A DNA stretch of 57,285 nt from Phycisphaerae bacterium. Lineage in GTDB: Bacteria; Planctomycetota; Phycisphaerae; FEN-1346; JAACEH01. Below are positions 18,211 to 25,550 of this stretch, in pieces (within the stretch, counting starts at the first letter, position 1; each line of letters begins with the position of its first letter). Under the pieces are notes generated by a model. That model was not told the DNA's origin. It saw only the letters and a program-made list of their open reading frames with translations, and searched no databases. The translations under genes and the position numbers were made by a program. The DNA lies in the NCBI GenBank assembly GCA_012729015.1, contig JAAYDY010000046.1, forward strand, positions 1 to 57,285. The letters run 5' to 3'.

Positions 18211-18529
18211 CGCCGGCGCGCGTCGGGTGGCTGCTTGACGCAGTTCCCGAGCACCGTCGAGGGGCCGTAAGGTTCCGAGCCTGTCGAGGAGCAGCCACGC
18301 GGCGCGCGTAGGGTGGCTGCTTGCAGCCACGCGGAGAAACAAGGGCGGGGCCATGGTCGCTCGCGGCCATGGCCCCGCGTGTTGTTGCAGGGGCGGCTCG
18401 CTGCAAGTCCCGAGCCTCGTCGAGGGGTGAGCCGCCCTGTCGTCGGATGGCATGGCGACGCTTGTCGCAGACCCCGAACCCGTCGAGGGGCGTGGCCACG
18501 AAGTCGCCTGCCCCGATGGTCAGGCTCTG
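18211..18529. repeat. REP-like hairpin cluster after leuS
   Basis: No gene. In order: a long-loop element at 18222-18302, with arms GTGGCTGC/GCAGCCAC separated by two copies of a TCCGAGC..GTCGAGG module; a compact element at 18308-18335; a 12-bp stem GCGGGGCCATGG (18345-18356)/CCATGGCCCCGC (18367-18378); and a long-loop form with arms GGGCGGCTC (18391-18399)/GAGCCGCCC (18429-18437) enclosing a CGAGC..GTCGAGG module. A further looser GGCGAC..GTCGCC arrangement extends to about 18510. It lies between convergent genes. Confidence 0.75.
18308..18335 (+). repeat. GTAG-headed REP-like hairpin, stem GTGGCTGC
   Basis: The compact family A element: GTAGGG head, stem GTGGCTGC-tt-GCAGCCAC, tail GCGGA. 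It matches the unit of the tandem array beside the transposase at 36210-36402. Confidence 0.8.
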
Positions 18530-19681
18530 TCAACTCCTGTCGAGCGCGGCGCGGGCTTCCTTGAGCTGCTGGCGGATCGGGATGTTCTGCGGGCACGCCT
18601 TCTCGCATTTGCCGCACTCGATGCACGCGTCGGCCATCTTCTTGCCCGCGGAGGCGGCCGATTTCTTCATGAACGCATAGCCTCGTACGGCGGCCTCCTC
18701 GCCGCCGTAGACGTTGCGGACGATCATGTGATGGAAAATGTCCGCGATGCGTATCTGCTGGGGACACTTGGGTTCGCAGTACCGGCAGCCGGTGCAGTAG
18801 AGGTCGGCCAGGCCCTTGAGAGCCTTCATGGCCTCCTCGGTGGCCTTCTTCTCGGCGTCGGTGAGCGGCTCGCGCCGCGAGGCCGTGCGCAGGTTCTCGT
18901 CCACGTCGCTCATGCACGTCATGCCGCTCAGGGCGACCGACACGCCCGGATTCGCCAGCACAAACCTCAGGGCCAGCTCCGGCGTCGTGGCGATGCCCGT
19001 CGGCAAACGCTCGCCCAAGGGGCCGGCCGTGACGCTCAGACGTCCGCCGGCCACCGGGCCCATGATGATGATGCCCATGCCCTTGGCCAGCGCGTGGGCG
19101 ATGGCCGGCTCGTTCTTGCGGTCCAGCAGGTTGTACTGGCAGGTGGCGAACTCGAACAGGCCCGTGTCGATGACCTCGATGAAGTGCTCGGGCGTGTCGT
19201 GCCAGCTGAATCCGATGTGGCGGATGAGGCCCTGATCGCGGGCCTTGAGCATCTGCTCGTAGTGGCCGCCGGGCCCCTGAACATGCTCGCTGAAGCTCTT
19301 CAGGCTCATGAAATGGTGGTGGTAGCAGTCGATGTAATCGACCCGGAGCCGCTCGAGGGAGTTCTCCAGGTTCTTCCACCAGGTGTCGGGATCGGCCTTG
19401 TTGTAGTGGGGATTCTTGGTCGAAACGACGATGGAATCCCTGGGATGCCCGTCGGCGAACCAGTCGGCCAGGGCTTCGCCGAGGGCCCGCTGCGAATCCT
19501 CGTTGCAGTATCCGACGGCCGAATCGACGTAGGTGACGCCGCCCTCGAAAGCCCGGCGGAACATCGGCAGGGCCAGCCGGCGGTCCACGGCCTTGTCGTC
19601 GGCGGTCATCGGGAGCCGCATGGCCCCGAACCCCAGCGCAGACACCTTCAGTCCGGTATTTCCCAGTGTTCGATACTGCAC
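18530..19681 (-). CDS. Aldo/keto reductase with C-terminal 4Fe-4S ferredoxin domain
   Basis: 383 residues. The N-terminal aldo/keto reductase barrel (about 1-290) has catalytic-type residues D53 and Y58 (YVDSAVGYCN), K89 (VVSTKNPHY) and a histidine in YIDCYHHHF. The C-terminal domain carries two cysteine clusters, CTGCRYCEPKCPQ and CIECGKCEKACPQN, for two 4Fe-4S clusters. This fusion is a known family of predicted oxidoreductases in anaerobes. The GTG at 19681 has GGGAGG 7 bases upstream. Electron partner and substrate are unknown. A REP-like cluster lies downstream. Confidence 0.9.
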   Translation of the reverse strand: MQYRTLGNTGLKVSALGFGAMRLPMTADDKAVDRRLALPMFRRAFEGGVTYVDSAVGYCNEDSQRALGEALADWFADGHPRDSIVVSTKNPHYNKADPDTWWKNLENSLERLRVDYIDCYHHHFMSLKSFSEHVQGPGGHYEQMLKARDQGLIRHIGFSWHDTPEHFIEVIDTGLFEFATCQYNLLDRKNEPAIAHALAKGMGIIIMGPVAGGRLSVTAGPLGERLPTGIATTPELALRFVLANPGVSVALSGMTCMSDVDENLRTASRREPLTDAEKKATEEAMKALKGLADLYCTGCRYCEPKCPQQIRIADIFHHMIVRNVYGGEEAAVRGYAFMKKSAASAGKKMADACIECGKCEKACPQNIPIRQQLKEARAALDRS

Positions 19682-19854
19682 CCGAAGTCCTCCCAAGCCG
19701 CAGCGCGATAGACGTGCGTCCGGCCCCAGCGATGGGGGCCGTGAGTTTAACACCCCCATTCTATGCGGGTTTCGCACGATGGCAAGGCGGACTCCGGCCA
19801 GGGCGCGGCCCCCGGAGGCCGTCGGCGCGTTTCGACGGGCGTCGTCTTAAACTC

Positions 19855-19882
19855 TTGCATTGCGTCGATCATTCGCTACACT
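19855..19882 (+). promoter_or_regulatory. Promoter candidate for EIIA / V-ATPase operon
   Basis: TTGCAT (19855-19860), 16-base spacer, TACACT (19877-19882). The same box pair (TTGCAT-17-TACACT) occurs before the Nif3 gene at 34998-35026. Transcription would begin about 19889, just before a strong hairpin. Confidence 0.55.
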
Positions 19883-19890
19883 ATGGGCGC

Positions 19891-19973
19891 GAGCGGTCGA
19901 TGGATAGGGCGACCGCTCGTACTTCTAGGGGACTCTAACGAAGCCCATGGTGACCCGTCATGGGTTCCGTTAG
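19891..19973 (+). promoter_or_regulatory. Two leader hairpins upstream of the V-ATPase operon
   Basis: A perfect 9-bp stem GAGCGGTCG (19891-19899)/CGACCGCTC (19910-19918). A second interrupted inverted repeat pairs CTAACG (19935) with CGTTAG (19968) outside and CCATG with CATGG inside. Together they would structure the 5' end of the operon mRNA. They may stabilise the message or act as a regulatory leader. No known riboswitch class is recognised. Confidence 0.5.
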
Positions 19974-20016
19974 CCTCCCCCACGATGGAACCCTGCCCGG
20001 GTGAGGAGTCAGGCCG

Positions 20017-20469
20017 ATGAGATTGCGCGATTTGCTGGATAGCTCCACGGTCAAAGTGTCGATGGTCTCCACGGAGAAGGACGAGGCCATCGAGGAACTG
20101 GTGGACGTTCTGGTTCGTTCGGGCCGCATCACCGACCGCGAGGGCGTGATCGACGCCATCATGAACCGCGAGCGTCAGCAGACCACGGGCATCGGCAGCG
20201 GCGTGGCCGTCCCTCACGCCAAGCACGAGAGTATCACGGAACTGACGGCTGCGCTGGGCATCTCGAAGTCGGGCATCGAGTTCGATGCCATCGACGACAA
20301 GCCGGTTCGCGTGGTGTTCCTGATCATGGCCCGCGTGGACGATCCGGGCCCGCACATTCAGGCGTTGGCCGAGATTGCCCGGTTGCTCCAGATTCCCGGG
20401 TTCTACCGCAAGATGACCGAAGCCGAGTCGGTGGCCGACCTGCTCGCCCTGATCGAGTCGGAGGAATAG
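20017..20469 (+). CDS. PTS EIIA domain protein (PtsN/fructose-type)
   Basis: 150 residues of the EIIA-fructose/nitrogen family. The phosphorylatable histidine is H67 in GVAVPHAKH. The fold signatures VVFLIMARVDDPGPHIQALA and LARLLQ-like helices are present. Stand-alone EIIA of this type is normally regulatory (nitrogen or potassium signalling), not a sugar carrier; no EIIB/EIIC, HPr or EI genes lie in the window. It is first in the long operon before V-ATPase, 52 bases ahead of the G/H subunit, suggesting that it may tie ion pumping to phosphotransfer state. That link is inference. Confidence 0.88.
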   Translation: MRLRDLLDSSTVKVSMVSTEKDEAIEELVDVLVRSGRITDREGVIDAIMNRERQQTTGIGSGVAVPHAKHESITELTAALGISKSGIEFDAIDDKPVRVVFLIMARVDDPGPHIQALAEIARLLQIPGFYRKMTEAESVADLLALIESEE

Positions 20470-20521
20470 CGTCGGCCGTCCTGGTTCGCCGCGTCAAGCG
20501 ACGGCCGCTGGGGCAATTGTC

Positions 20522-20833
20522 ATGCAGGAAGTCATTCAGAAGATGCTCGAAGTGGAAGACGAGGGCCGGCGGCTGGTTCAGCAGGCCCGCAAAGACGCCC
20601 GCGAGGCCGTGCAACGAGCCCAGCAGGAGGCCGAGGCGCGCGCCCAGCAGGCCATCGAGCAGGCCCGCCGCGAAGCCGCCGACCTGGTCGCCAAGGCCGA
20701 AACGGACGCCCAGCGCGAGAAGCAGCGGTTGCTGGCTCAGCGGCTGGAGCACCTGCACCAGACCCTTCAGGTCGCTCCGTCCGACGCGGACCAGGCCGTC
20801 GAGGCCCTCCGCCGAGCGGTGCTCGGCCTCTAG
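20522..20833 (+). CDS. V-type ATPase subunit G/H (peripheral stalk)
   Basis: 103 residues, nearly all one Ala/Gln/Arg/Glu helix (QQARKDAREAVQRAQQEAEA), as expected for the archaeal/bacterial AhaH/NtpF-like stalk subunit that pairs with subunit E. The first position before subunit C supports the assignment. Sequence alone would only say coiled coil. The ATG follows GGGGCAATTGTC, a weak ribosome site. Confidence 0.75.
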   Translation: MQEVIQKMLEVEDEGRRLVQQARKDAREAVQRAQQEAEARAQQAIEQARREAADLVAKAETDAQREKQRLLAQRLEHLHQTLQVAPSDADQAVEALRRAVLGL

Positions 20834-20865
20834 CAACGCAACGATTTTCTCGGAAGACGACTGTC

Positions 20866-21891
20866 GTGCTGACCAAGATCGAAACCGGTCTGGATTTCCT
20901 CATCGCCAAGGCTCGGGCCCTGCACTCGCAGGCCTACGAGGGCGACCGGCTGATGGCCCTGCTCAGGCACCGCACGCTCGTGGAGCTGGCCGGCGAGCTG
21001 TTTCCCAACGAGGCCGTTGCCGGGCACATGGGCCTTCAGCGGCGACTCGTCGAGCGGTACGCCGCCTCGATCGCCCAACTGTGGCGATACCTGAAGGCCC
21101 CGCGCGACCGGTTTTTCGCGGCCCTGGTCGCGCGGCTCCAGATCGAGAACATGAAGCTCTGGCTTCGCATGCGACTGGCCGGCCGCGAGGACCTGCCCGA
21201 GCAGTTGCCGCTCATCCGCGTTCCGGAACCGTTCCGCTGGCTGGAATTCGTCCCCGGCCGCACCGACAGCGTCGGCGAACTGGTCAACGGCATTCCGGAT
21301 CGGACGCTGCGGCAATCGGCCCTCGAAGGGCTGTTGCTGTACAACGAAACCGGGTTGCCGATTCACCTCGAGGCGGGCCTGGACCGCGGGTACTTCCGGT
21401 TGCTGGCCGAGAGCATTGCGGTCCTGCCGTCGGCGGATCGCAAGGCGGTCGCGACCCTGGCCGAGTTCGAGGCGGCCCTCTACAACCTGATGTTCGTCCT
21501 GCGTGGTCGCGTGAACTACACCCTGGAGGCCGGGTCCGTGGCGAGCCTGGCGGCGCCCGACCCGATGACGGGGCACGTGCCGTCGTGGGTGCGCGCCGCG
21601 GCACGCGAAGGGGGCGTCCGCGACATCGTCGCCGCGGCCCCGAGGCCCATTCGCGATCGCCTCGGCGAGGTGCCGCCGGAATTGCCGGCCATCGAGCGGC
21701 GCCTGTGGCGGCGGTACTACGCCATGGCGAATCGCACCTATTTCGGATCGTTGTTCGACATCGGGTGCCTGTACGGCTACGCGGCCGTGCGGCGCATGGA
21801 ACTGGCCAACCTGATTACGGCGGTCGAGGTCGTCCGCTACGGGTTGTCGCCGGAGGAGGCCAGGCAGCGGTTCGTGTCGCCCGAGGCCTGA
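20866..21891 (+). CDS. V-type ATPase subunit C (V0 AC39/d-type)
   Basis: 341 residues, helical, in the AC39/NtpC family that connects the central stalk (D/F) to the membrane ring. The GTG start at 20866 lies 32 bases after the G/H gene. Family-like features are the conserved aromatic stretch RRYYAMANRTYFGSLFDIGC and late YGLSPEEA motif. No membrane segment is seen, as expected. It is 16 bases upstream of subunit I. Confidence 0.8.
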   Translation: MLTKIETGLDFLIAKARALHSQAYEGDRLMALLRHRTLVELAGELFPNEAVAGHMGLQRRLVERYAASIAQLWRYLKAPRDRFFAALVARLQIENMKLWLRMRLAGREDLPEQLPLIRVPEPFRWLEFVPGRTDSVGELVNGIPDRTLRQSALEGLLLYNETGLPIHLEAGLDRGYFRLLAESIAVLPSADRKAVATLAEFEAALYNLMFVLRGRVNYTLEAGSVASLAAPDPMTGHVPSWVRAAAREGGVRDIVAAAPRPIRDRLGEVPPELPAIERRLWRRYYAMANRTYFGSLFDIGCLYGYAAVRRMELANLITAVEVVRYGLSPEEARQRFVSPEA

Positions 21892-21907
21892 GTGGGAGGA
21901 CGGTCGG

Positions 21908-23863
21908 ATGCTGACGCCCGCGCGCATGAAGCGGGTTAACCTGTTCATCCTGGAAAAGGATGAGCCCGAGGTGACGCGCGCGCTGGGCGAACTGAAGACC
22001 ATCCACCTGGTGCCGGCGGCGGAGACGGATGTGCCGCTGTCGCATCGGCCGCAGCAGGACCGGCACGTGGACGAGATTCGGCAACTGCTGCTGCACGTGG
22101 AGCGTCTGTTGACGGAACTGGGGCTGGAGGCCGAAGGCCCCGAGGCCGTGCTGCCGCACAAGACGCCGGACGAGATTTCCGACCGGTTGCACCAGATCGA
22201 GGTCCGCGCCGACGAGGCGTCGCGCCAGGCCGCGAGGTGCGAGGCCGAACGGACGCAACTGGACAGCATGATCCGCAACATCGAGTCGTTCGTCGGCCTG
22301 GGCGTGCCGATCGAGCGGCTGAACGAGTTCTCGTTCCTGCATTTCGCCATCGGGTCGATGCCCGAGACATCCCTGGGCGACCTGGAGGCGAAGGTCGGCG
22401 AGAACGTCGTGCTGTTGCCGCGCCGCCCGAGCGGCGACAAGCAGCGGATTGTGGCCGTGACGAGCAAGAAGGGGCGATTCGCCCTCGAGACGGCCCTGGA
22501 GCACGCCGGGTTCGAGCCCGAGCCGCCCGGGGAATCGATGACCGGTCTGGCCGAGCAGCTCAAGGCCGACGCCGACCGCCAGATCGACCGCGTCGAGGTG
22601 CAGCGCGACATGGCCCAGCGCGTCCTGAAGGACATGGCCGCCGACTGCGGCCCCGAGCTGCGCACCTATCGGCGCACCATCGTCAACGAACTGCGCATGA
22701 TCGAGGCGCGCGTGAACTTCGCCTACACCGAGGCGGCCTGCTACATCACCGGGTGGGTCCCCGCGGCCCAGGTGAACCAGGTGACCGAGGTCGTTCTGGA
22801 GAAGACCGGCGGCCGCGCGGCCATCGAAATCTACGATCCGCCCCCCGGCAGCGAGCCGCCCAGCAAGTTCACCACGCACCCGCTCCTGCGGCCGTTCGCG
22901 ATGCTCGTCGCCGGCTACGGGTTCCCGAAGTACCGCGAGATCGAGCCGACGCTGTTCGTCGCCATCACGTTCCTGGCGATGTTCGGCTTCATGTTCGGCG
23001 ACGTCGGCCACGGGCTGGTGTTGACCGTGATCGGCCTCCTGGTGCGACGCAAGGGCCGCAAGGAGAAGACGCGCGACATCGGCACGATCTTCCTGGCGTG
23101 CGGCCTGGCGTCGATGGTCATGGGCGTAGTCTACGGCAGCTACTTCGGCCTGACGGTGGAAAACACCGGGCAGACGTGGATGGCGCCGCTGTGGCAGGAA
23201 CCGTTCGGCGAGCACAGCGACCCGCTGATGACGCTGGAAGTGGCCGTCGTCGGCGGCGCGGCAATGATCTCGATCGGCCTGATCTTCAACATCATCAACC
23301 GCCTGCGCAATCGCGACTTCATGCACGGCATCTTCGACCGCGTGGGCCTGGTCGGGGCGCTGATGTACTGGGCGGTCCTGTGGGTGGCGCTGAAGGCCCT
23401 GGTGTTCGGCCCGGAGAACCTGCCCGTGGGGCCGATGCTCGGCATCATCGCCGCAGGCGTCGTGGTGCTGTTCATCCGCGAGCCGCTGCTGGTGTTCCTG
23501 AAGCATCGTCGCGGCGAGCCCGCGGAGAACCTCGGCGAGGCCCTCATCACCGCCTGCGTCGAGGTCATGGAGGTCTTCATCGGGTACCTGGCCAACTCGC
23601 TGTCGTTCCTGCGTCTGGCGGCGTACGCGTTCAGCCATGCGGCCCTGCTGCTGGCGACGTTCGAGATGAGTCGCGTCCTGGCCGATCTGCCGACCGTGGG
23701 CAAGCCTCTGGCCGTGGTCATGTTCGTTGTGGGCAACGTCATCATCATCGTGCTGGAGGGCCTTGTGGCGGCCATCCAGGCGGTGCGTCTTGAGTACTAC
23801 GAGTTCTTCGGAAAGTTCTTCTCGGGTAACGGACGAGCCTATCGCCCGTTCGAGGTCGAGTAG
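21908..23863 (+). CDS. ntpI: V-type ATPase subunit I (a-type, ion channel half)
   Basis: 651 residues. The N-terminal cytoplasmic half (about 1-320) has coiled-coil segments. The C-terminal membrane half (about 325-640) starts with the block KYREIEPTLF and GDVGHG. The essential channel arginine is likely R569 in NSLSFLRLAAYAFSHAAL. This subunit forms the half-channels against the K ring. Length is normal. The ATG at 21908 is preceded by GGGAGGACGG. The K subunit follows 32 bases later. Confidence 0.95.
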   Translation: MLTPARMKRVNLFILEKDEPEVTRALGELKTIHLVPAAETDVPLSHRPQQDRHVDEIRQLLLHVERLLTELGLEAEGPEAVLPHKTPDEISDRLHQIEVRADEASRQAARCEAERTQLDSMIRNIESFVGLGVPIERLNEFSFLHFAIGSMPETSLGDLEAKVGENVVLLPRRPSGDKQRIVAVTSKKGRFALETALEHAGFEPEPPGESMTGLAEQLKADADRQIDRVEVQRDMAQRVLKDMAADCGPELRTYRRTIVNELRMIEARVNFAYTEAACYITGWVPAAQVNQVTEVVLEKTGGRAAIEIYDPPPGSEPPSKFTTHPLLRPFAMLVAGYGFPKYREIEPTLFVAITFLAMFGFMFGDVGHGLVLTVIGLLVRRKGRKEKTRDIGTIFLACGLASMVMGVVYGSYFGLTVENTGQTWMAPLWQEPFGEHSDPLMTLEVAVVGGAAMISIGLIFNIINRLRNRDFMHGIFDRVGLVGALMYWAVLWVALKALVFGPENLPVGPMLGIIAAGVVVLFIREPLLVFLKHRRGEPAENLGEALITACVEVMEVFIGYLANSLSFLRLAAYAFSHAALLLATFEMSRVLADLPTVGKPLAVVMFVVGNVIIIVLEGLVAAIQAVRLEYYEFFGKFFSGNGRAYRPFEVE

Positions 23864-23895
23864 GCTCGGCAGACATGTGGACTTGGAGGTTGACC

Positions 23896-24249
23896 ATGAA
23901 GCATCTGGCGATGGCGTTGGTACTGATGACCCTGGTGGCTGCCCCGGCGTTGGCCCAGGAGCAGGCTGCCGCGGACGGAACCGCGACCGGCAAGGGACTG
24001 TTGCAGGAGCATCACGGCATGGTGGCGTCGTTCGTGGCGTGTGCGATTGCGTTTATCACGGGCGTGAGCGTGCTGGGCGCCGCCTACGCCGTGGCCCACG
24101 TCGGCTCGGCGGCCATCGGAGCCGCCAGCGAGAAGCCCGAGATGATGGGGCGCGGCCTCATCTTCGTCGCCCTCGGCGAAGGCCTCGCCGTGCTCGGCCT
24201 GGCCGTGGCGTTCCTGATGATGTTCATGATTCTGAGGCCGTTGATCTGA
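23896..24249 (+). CDS. ntpK: V-type ATPase subunit K (proteolipid, rotor ring)
   Basis: 117 residues. An apparent cleavable signal peptide (MKHLAMALVLMTLVAAPALA, 1-20) precedes a linker and only two membrane helices (about 42-68 and 87-113), so the ring is built of 8-kDa-type units. The ion-binding glutamate is E95 in VALGEGLAVLG. The polar loop SEKPEMMGR (79-86) contacts the stalk. The residues after E95 are not the T/S..Y pattern of known Na+ rings, hinting at protons. GGAGG lies 5-6 bases before the ATG. Subunit F starts two bases after its stop. Confidence 0.92.
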   Translation: MKHLAMALVLMTLVAAPALAQEQAAADGTATGKGLLQEHHGMVASFVACAIAFITGVSVLGAAYAVAHVGSAAIGAASEKPEMMGRGLIFVALGEGLAVLGLAVAFLMMFMILRPLI

Positions 24250-24250
24250 C

Positions 24251-24556
24251 ATGAAGTTCGTGTGCATTGGCGACTACGATACGGTGATGGGCTTCCGTTT
24301 CGCCGGCGTTGACGGCGTGGTGGTGGAAAGCCCGAGCGAGGCCCGGCGCGAATTCGAGCGCGCTCTTGGCACCGCCGACGTGGGCGTCATCATCCTCCCG
24401 GACCAGATCTCCGCCGAGCTGCAGCAGGAGATCAACCAAGTCCGGTTCACGCGGACGCGGCCGGCGATCGTCGAGATTGCCGGCCCCGACGGCCGCCGCG
24501 CAGGACGACCGCGCCTGGTGGACCTGATCCGCGAGGCCATCGGCGTCCGCGTCTGA
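24251..24556 (+). CDS. ntpG: V-type ATPase subunit F (central stalk)
   Basis: 101 residues with the CheY-like subunit F fold: MKFVCIGDYDTVMGFRFAGV at the N-terminus and VGVIILPDQISAEL in the middle. It binds subunit D in the central rotor. Length is normal for bacterial F. It starts immediately after the K stop codon, so the two are coupled. A 334-base repeat cluster separates it from subunit E. Confidence 0.93.
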   Translation: MKFVCIGDYDTVMGFRFAGVDGVVVESPSEARREFERALGTADVGVIILPDQISAELQQEINQVRFTRTRPAIVEIAGPDGRRAGRPRLVDLIREAIGVRV

Positions 24557-24890
24557 CGCCCGGCGCCGCCCGTAGGGTGGCTGCTTGGCGGCAGGCTCCG
24601 AGCCTGTCGAGGAGCGTGTAGGGTGGCTGCTTGCAGCCACGCGAATCGACAAGGAGACTCGCCCATGCCTGACGGGGCAGGCATGGCACCCGGCTGCTTG
24701 ACGCGGCGTGTAGGGTGGGTCCTCCGGACCCGCCTTGGGATGATAGGGTGGGCCAGCGGGCCCACGCGGAGGCTGTCGTAGGGGCGGCTCGCGAGCCGCC
24801 CGTGAATGTGTAGTCCGCAGGGTGGCTGCTTGCCGTCAGGTTCCGAGCCTGTCGAGGGGCAGCCACGCGGAAGGTCAGGCAGGGACGAGC
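24557..24890. repeat. Six REP-like hairpins between V-ATPase F and E genes
   Basis: No gene in 334 bases. In order: hybrid 24572-24615; compact A 24618-24643 (GTGGCTGC stem); CATGCCTG-acgggg-CAGGCATG at 24664-24685; GTAG-headed GGGTCC-tcc-GGACCC at 24710-24734; GATAGGGTGGGCC..GGCCCAC at 24742-24770; GTAG-headed GGGCGGCTC|GAGCCGCCC at 24778-24801; long-loop A 24817-24870. It splits an otherwise tight operon. Confidence 0.8.
24618..24691 (+). repeat. Composite REP pair (copy 1)
   Basis: A compact GTAGGGTGGCTGC hairpin followed 20 bases later by a CATGCCTG/CAGGCATG hairpin and GGCACCC. The linker GGAGACT.GCCCATGCC also matches. A second copy with the same order and spacing lies at 30201-30273. 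Confidence 0.75.
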
Positions 24891-25544
24891 ATGACGCAGA
24901 CGACGAACAAACTGTACGACGAAGTGCTGTCCGACGCGCGCACGAAAGCCGAGCGCGAACTCCGTCGCGGCCAGAAGGACGCCGAAGCCGAGGCCCGGAA
25001 GATCGAGGACAAGGCCCGTGCGACCGTCGAGGAGATCCTCGGTGCCGCACGCGCCGAGGGCGACCGCCTGCGGCGGCAGGTCCTGGCCACGGTCGAGGTC
25101 GAGGCCCAGCGCCAGCGCCTGGCCCGGCTCGAGGAAATCCTGCGGTCGGTGTACGAGCGGACCGAGCGGCGGCTGGGCGAATTGAGCGACCAGGAGCAGT
25201 TCGATGCCCAGTGTCGCCTCACGTTGGAAGCCGTGGCCCAGATGCCGCACGACAGTCTCCAGGTGGCGTTGCCGGCGTCGAGCCCCGCGGGCCGCGTCGA
25301 CGAGTTGATCCGCCGCGCCACCGCCGAAGCCGACAAGACGCTGGACCGCAACGTGGCCCTGCGGCCGGCCGGGTTCCCGGCGGCCGTGGCCGACGGCGTC
25401 GTGATCCGCAGCGAGGACGGATCGGTCGAAGTGGTGCAGTCGCTTCGAGAGCGGTTGCGGCGCATGTGGCCCGAGCTGCGGCTCGACGTGGCCCGGCGGT
25501 TGCTGCCGGACGAGATGAACCTGACGCAGACAAAGGAAGGCTGA
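24891..25544 (+). CDS. ntpE: V-type ATPase subunit E (peripheral stalk)
   Basis: 217 residues. The N-terminal half is a long charged helix (ARTKAERELRRGQKDAEAEA) and the C-terminal half a small alpha/beta domain ending WPELRLDVARRLLPDE, the pattern of subunit E. It pairs with G/H to hold the A3B3 head. The start at 24891 (MTQTTNKLYDEV) follows AGGGACGAGC; the frame is open upstream through the repeats but that part is repeat-derived. Subunit A follows 6 bases later. Confidence 0.9.
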   Translation: MTQTTNKLYDEVLSDARTKAERELRRGQKDAEAEARKIEDKARATVEEILGAARAEGDRLRRQVLATVEVEAQRQRLARLEEILRSVYERTERRLGELSDQEQFDAQCRLTLEAVAQMPHDSLQVALPASSPAGRVDELIRRATAEADKTLDRNVALRPAGFPAAVADGVVIRSEDGSVEVVQSLRERLRRMWPELRLDVARRLLPDEMNLTQTKEG

Positions 25545-25550
25545 TCGCCT

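Larger units (their letters stand above)
19682..20016. other. Divergent intergenic region with promoter and leader hairpins
   Basis: 335 bases between the minus-strand reductase and the plus-strand EIIA/V-ATPase operon. It holds the promoter candidate at 19855-19882 and two inverted repeats (19891-19918 and 19935-19973). No gene is seen. Confidence 0.6.

Noticed and set aside
15646..18453. A 935-residue minus-strand frame over leuS
   Set aside because: leuS is certain on the other strand; the antisense reading has no family signature.
19891..19973. Leader hairpins as a known riboswitch
   Set aside because: No recognised class consensus can be matched by eye; kept only as inverted repeats.
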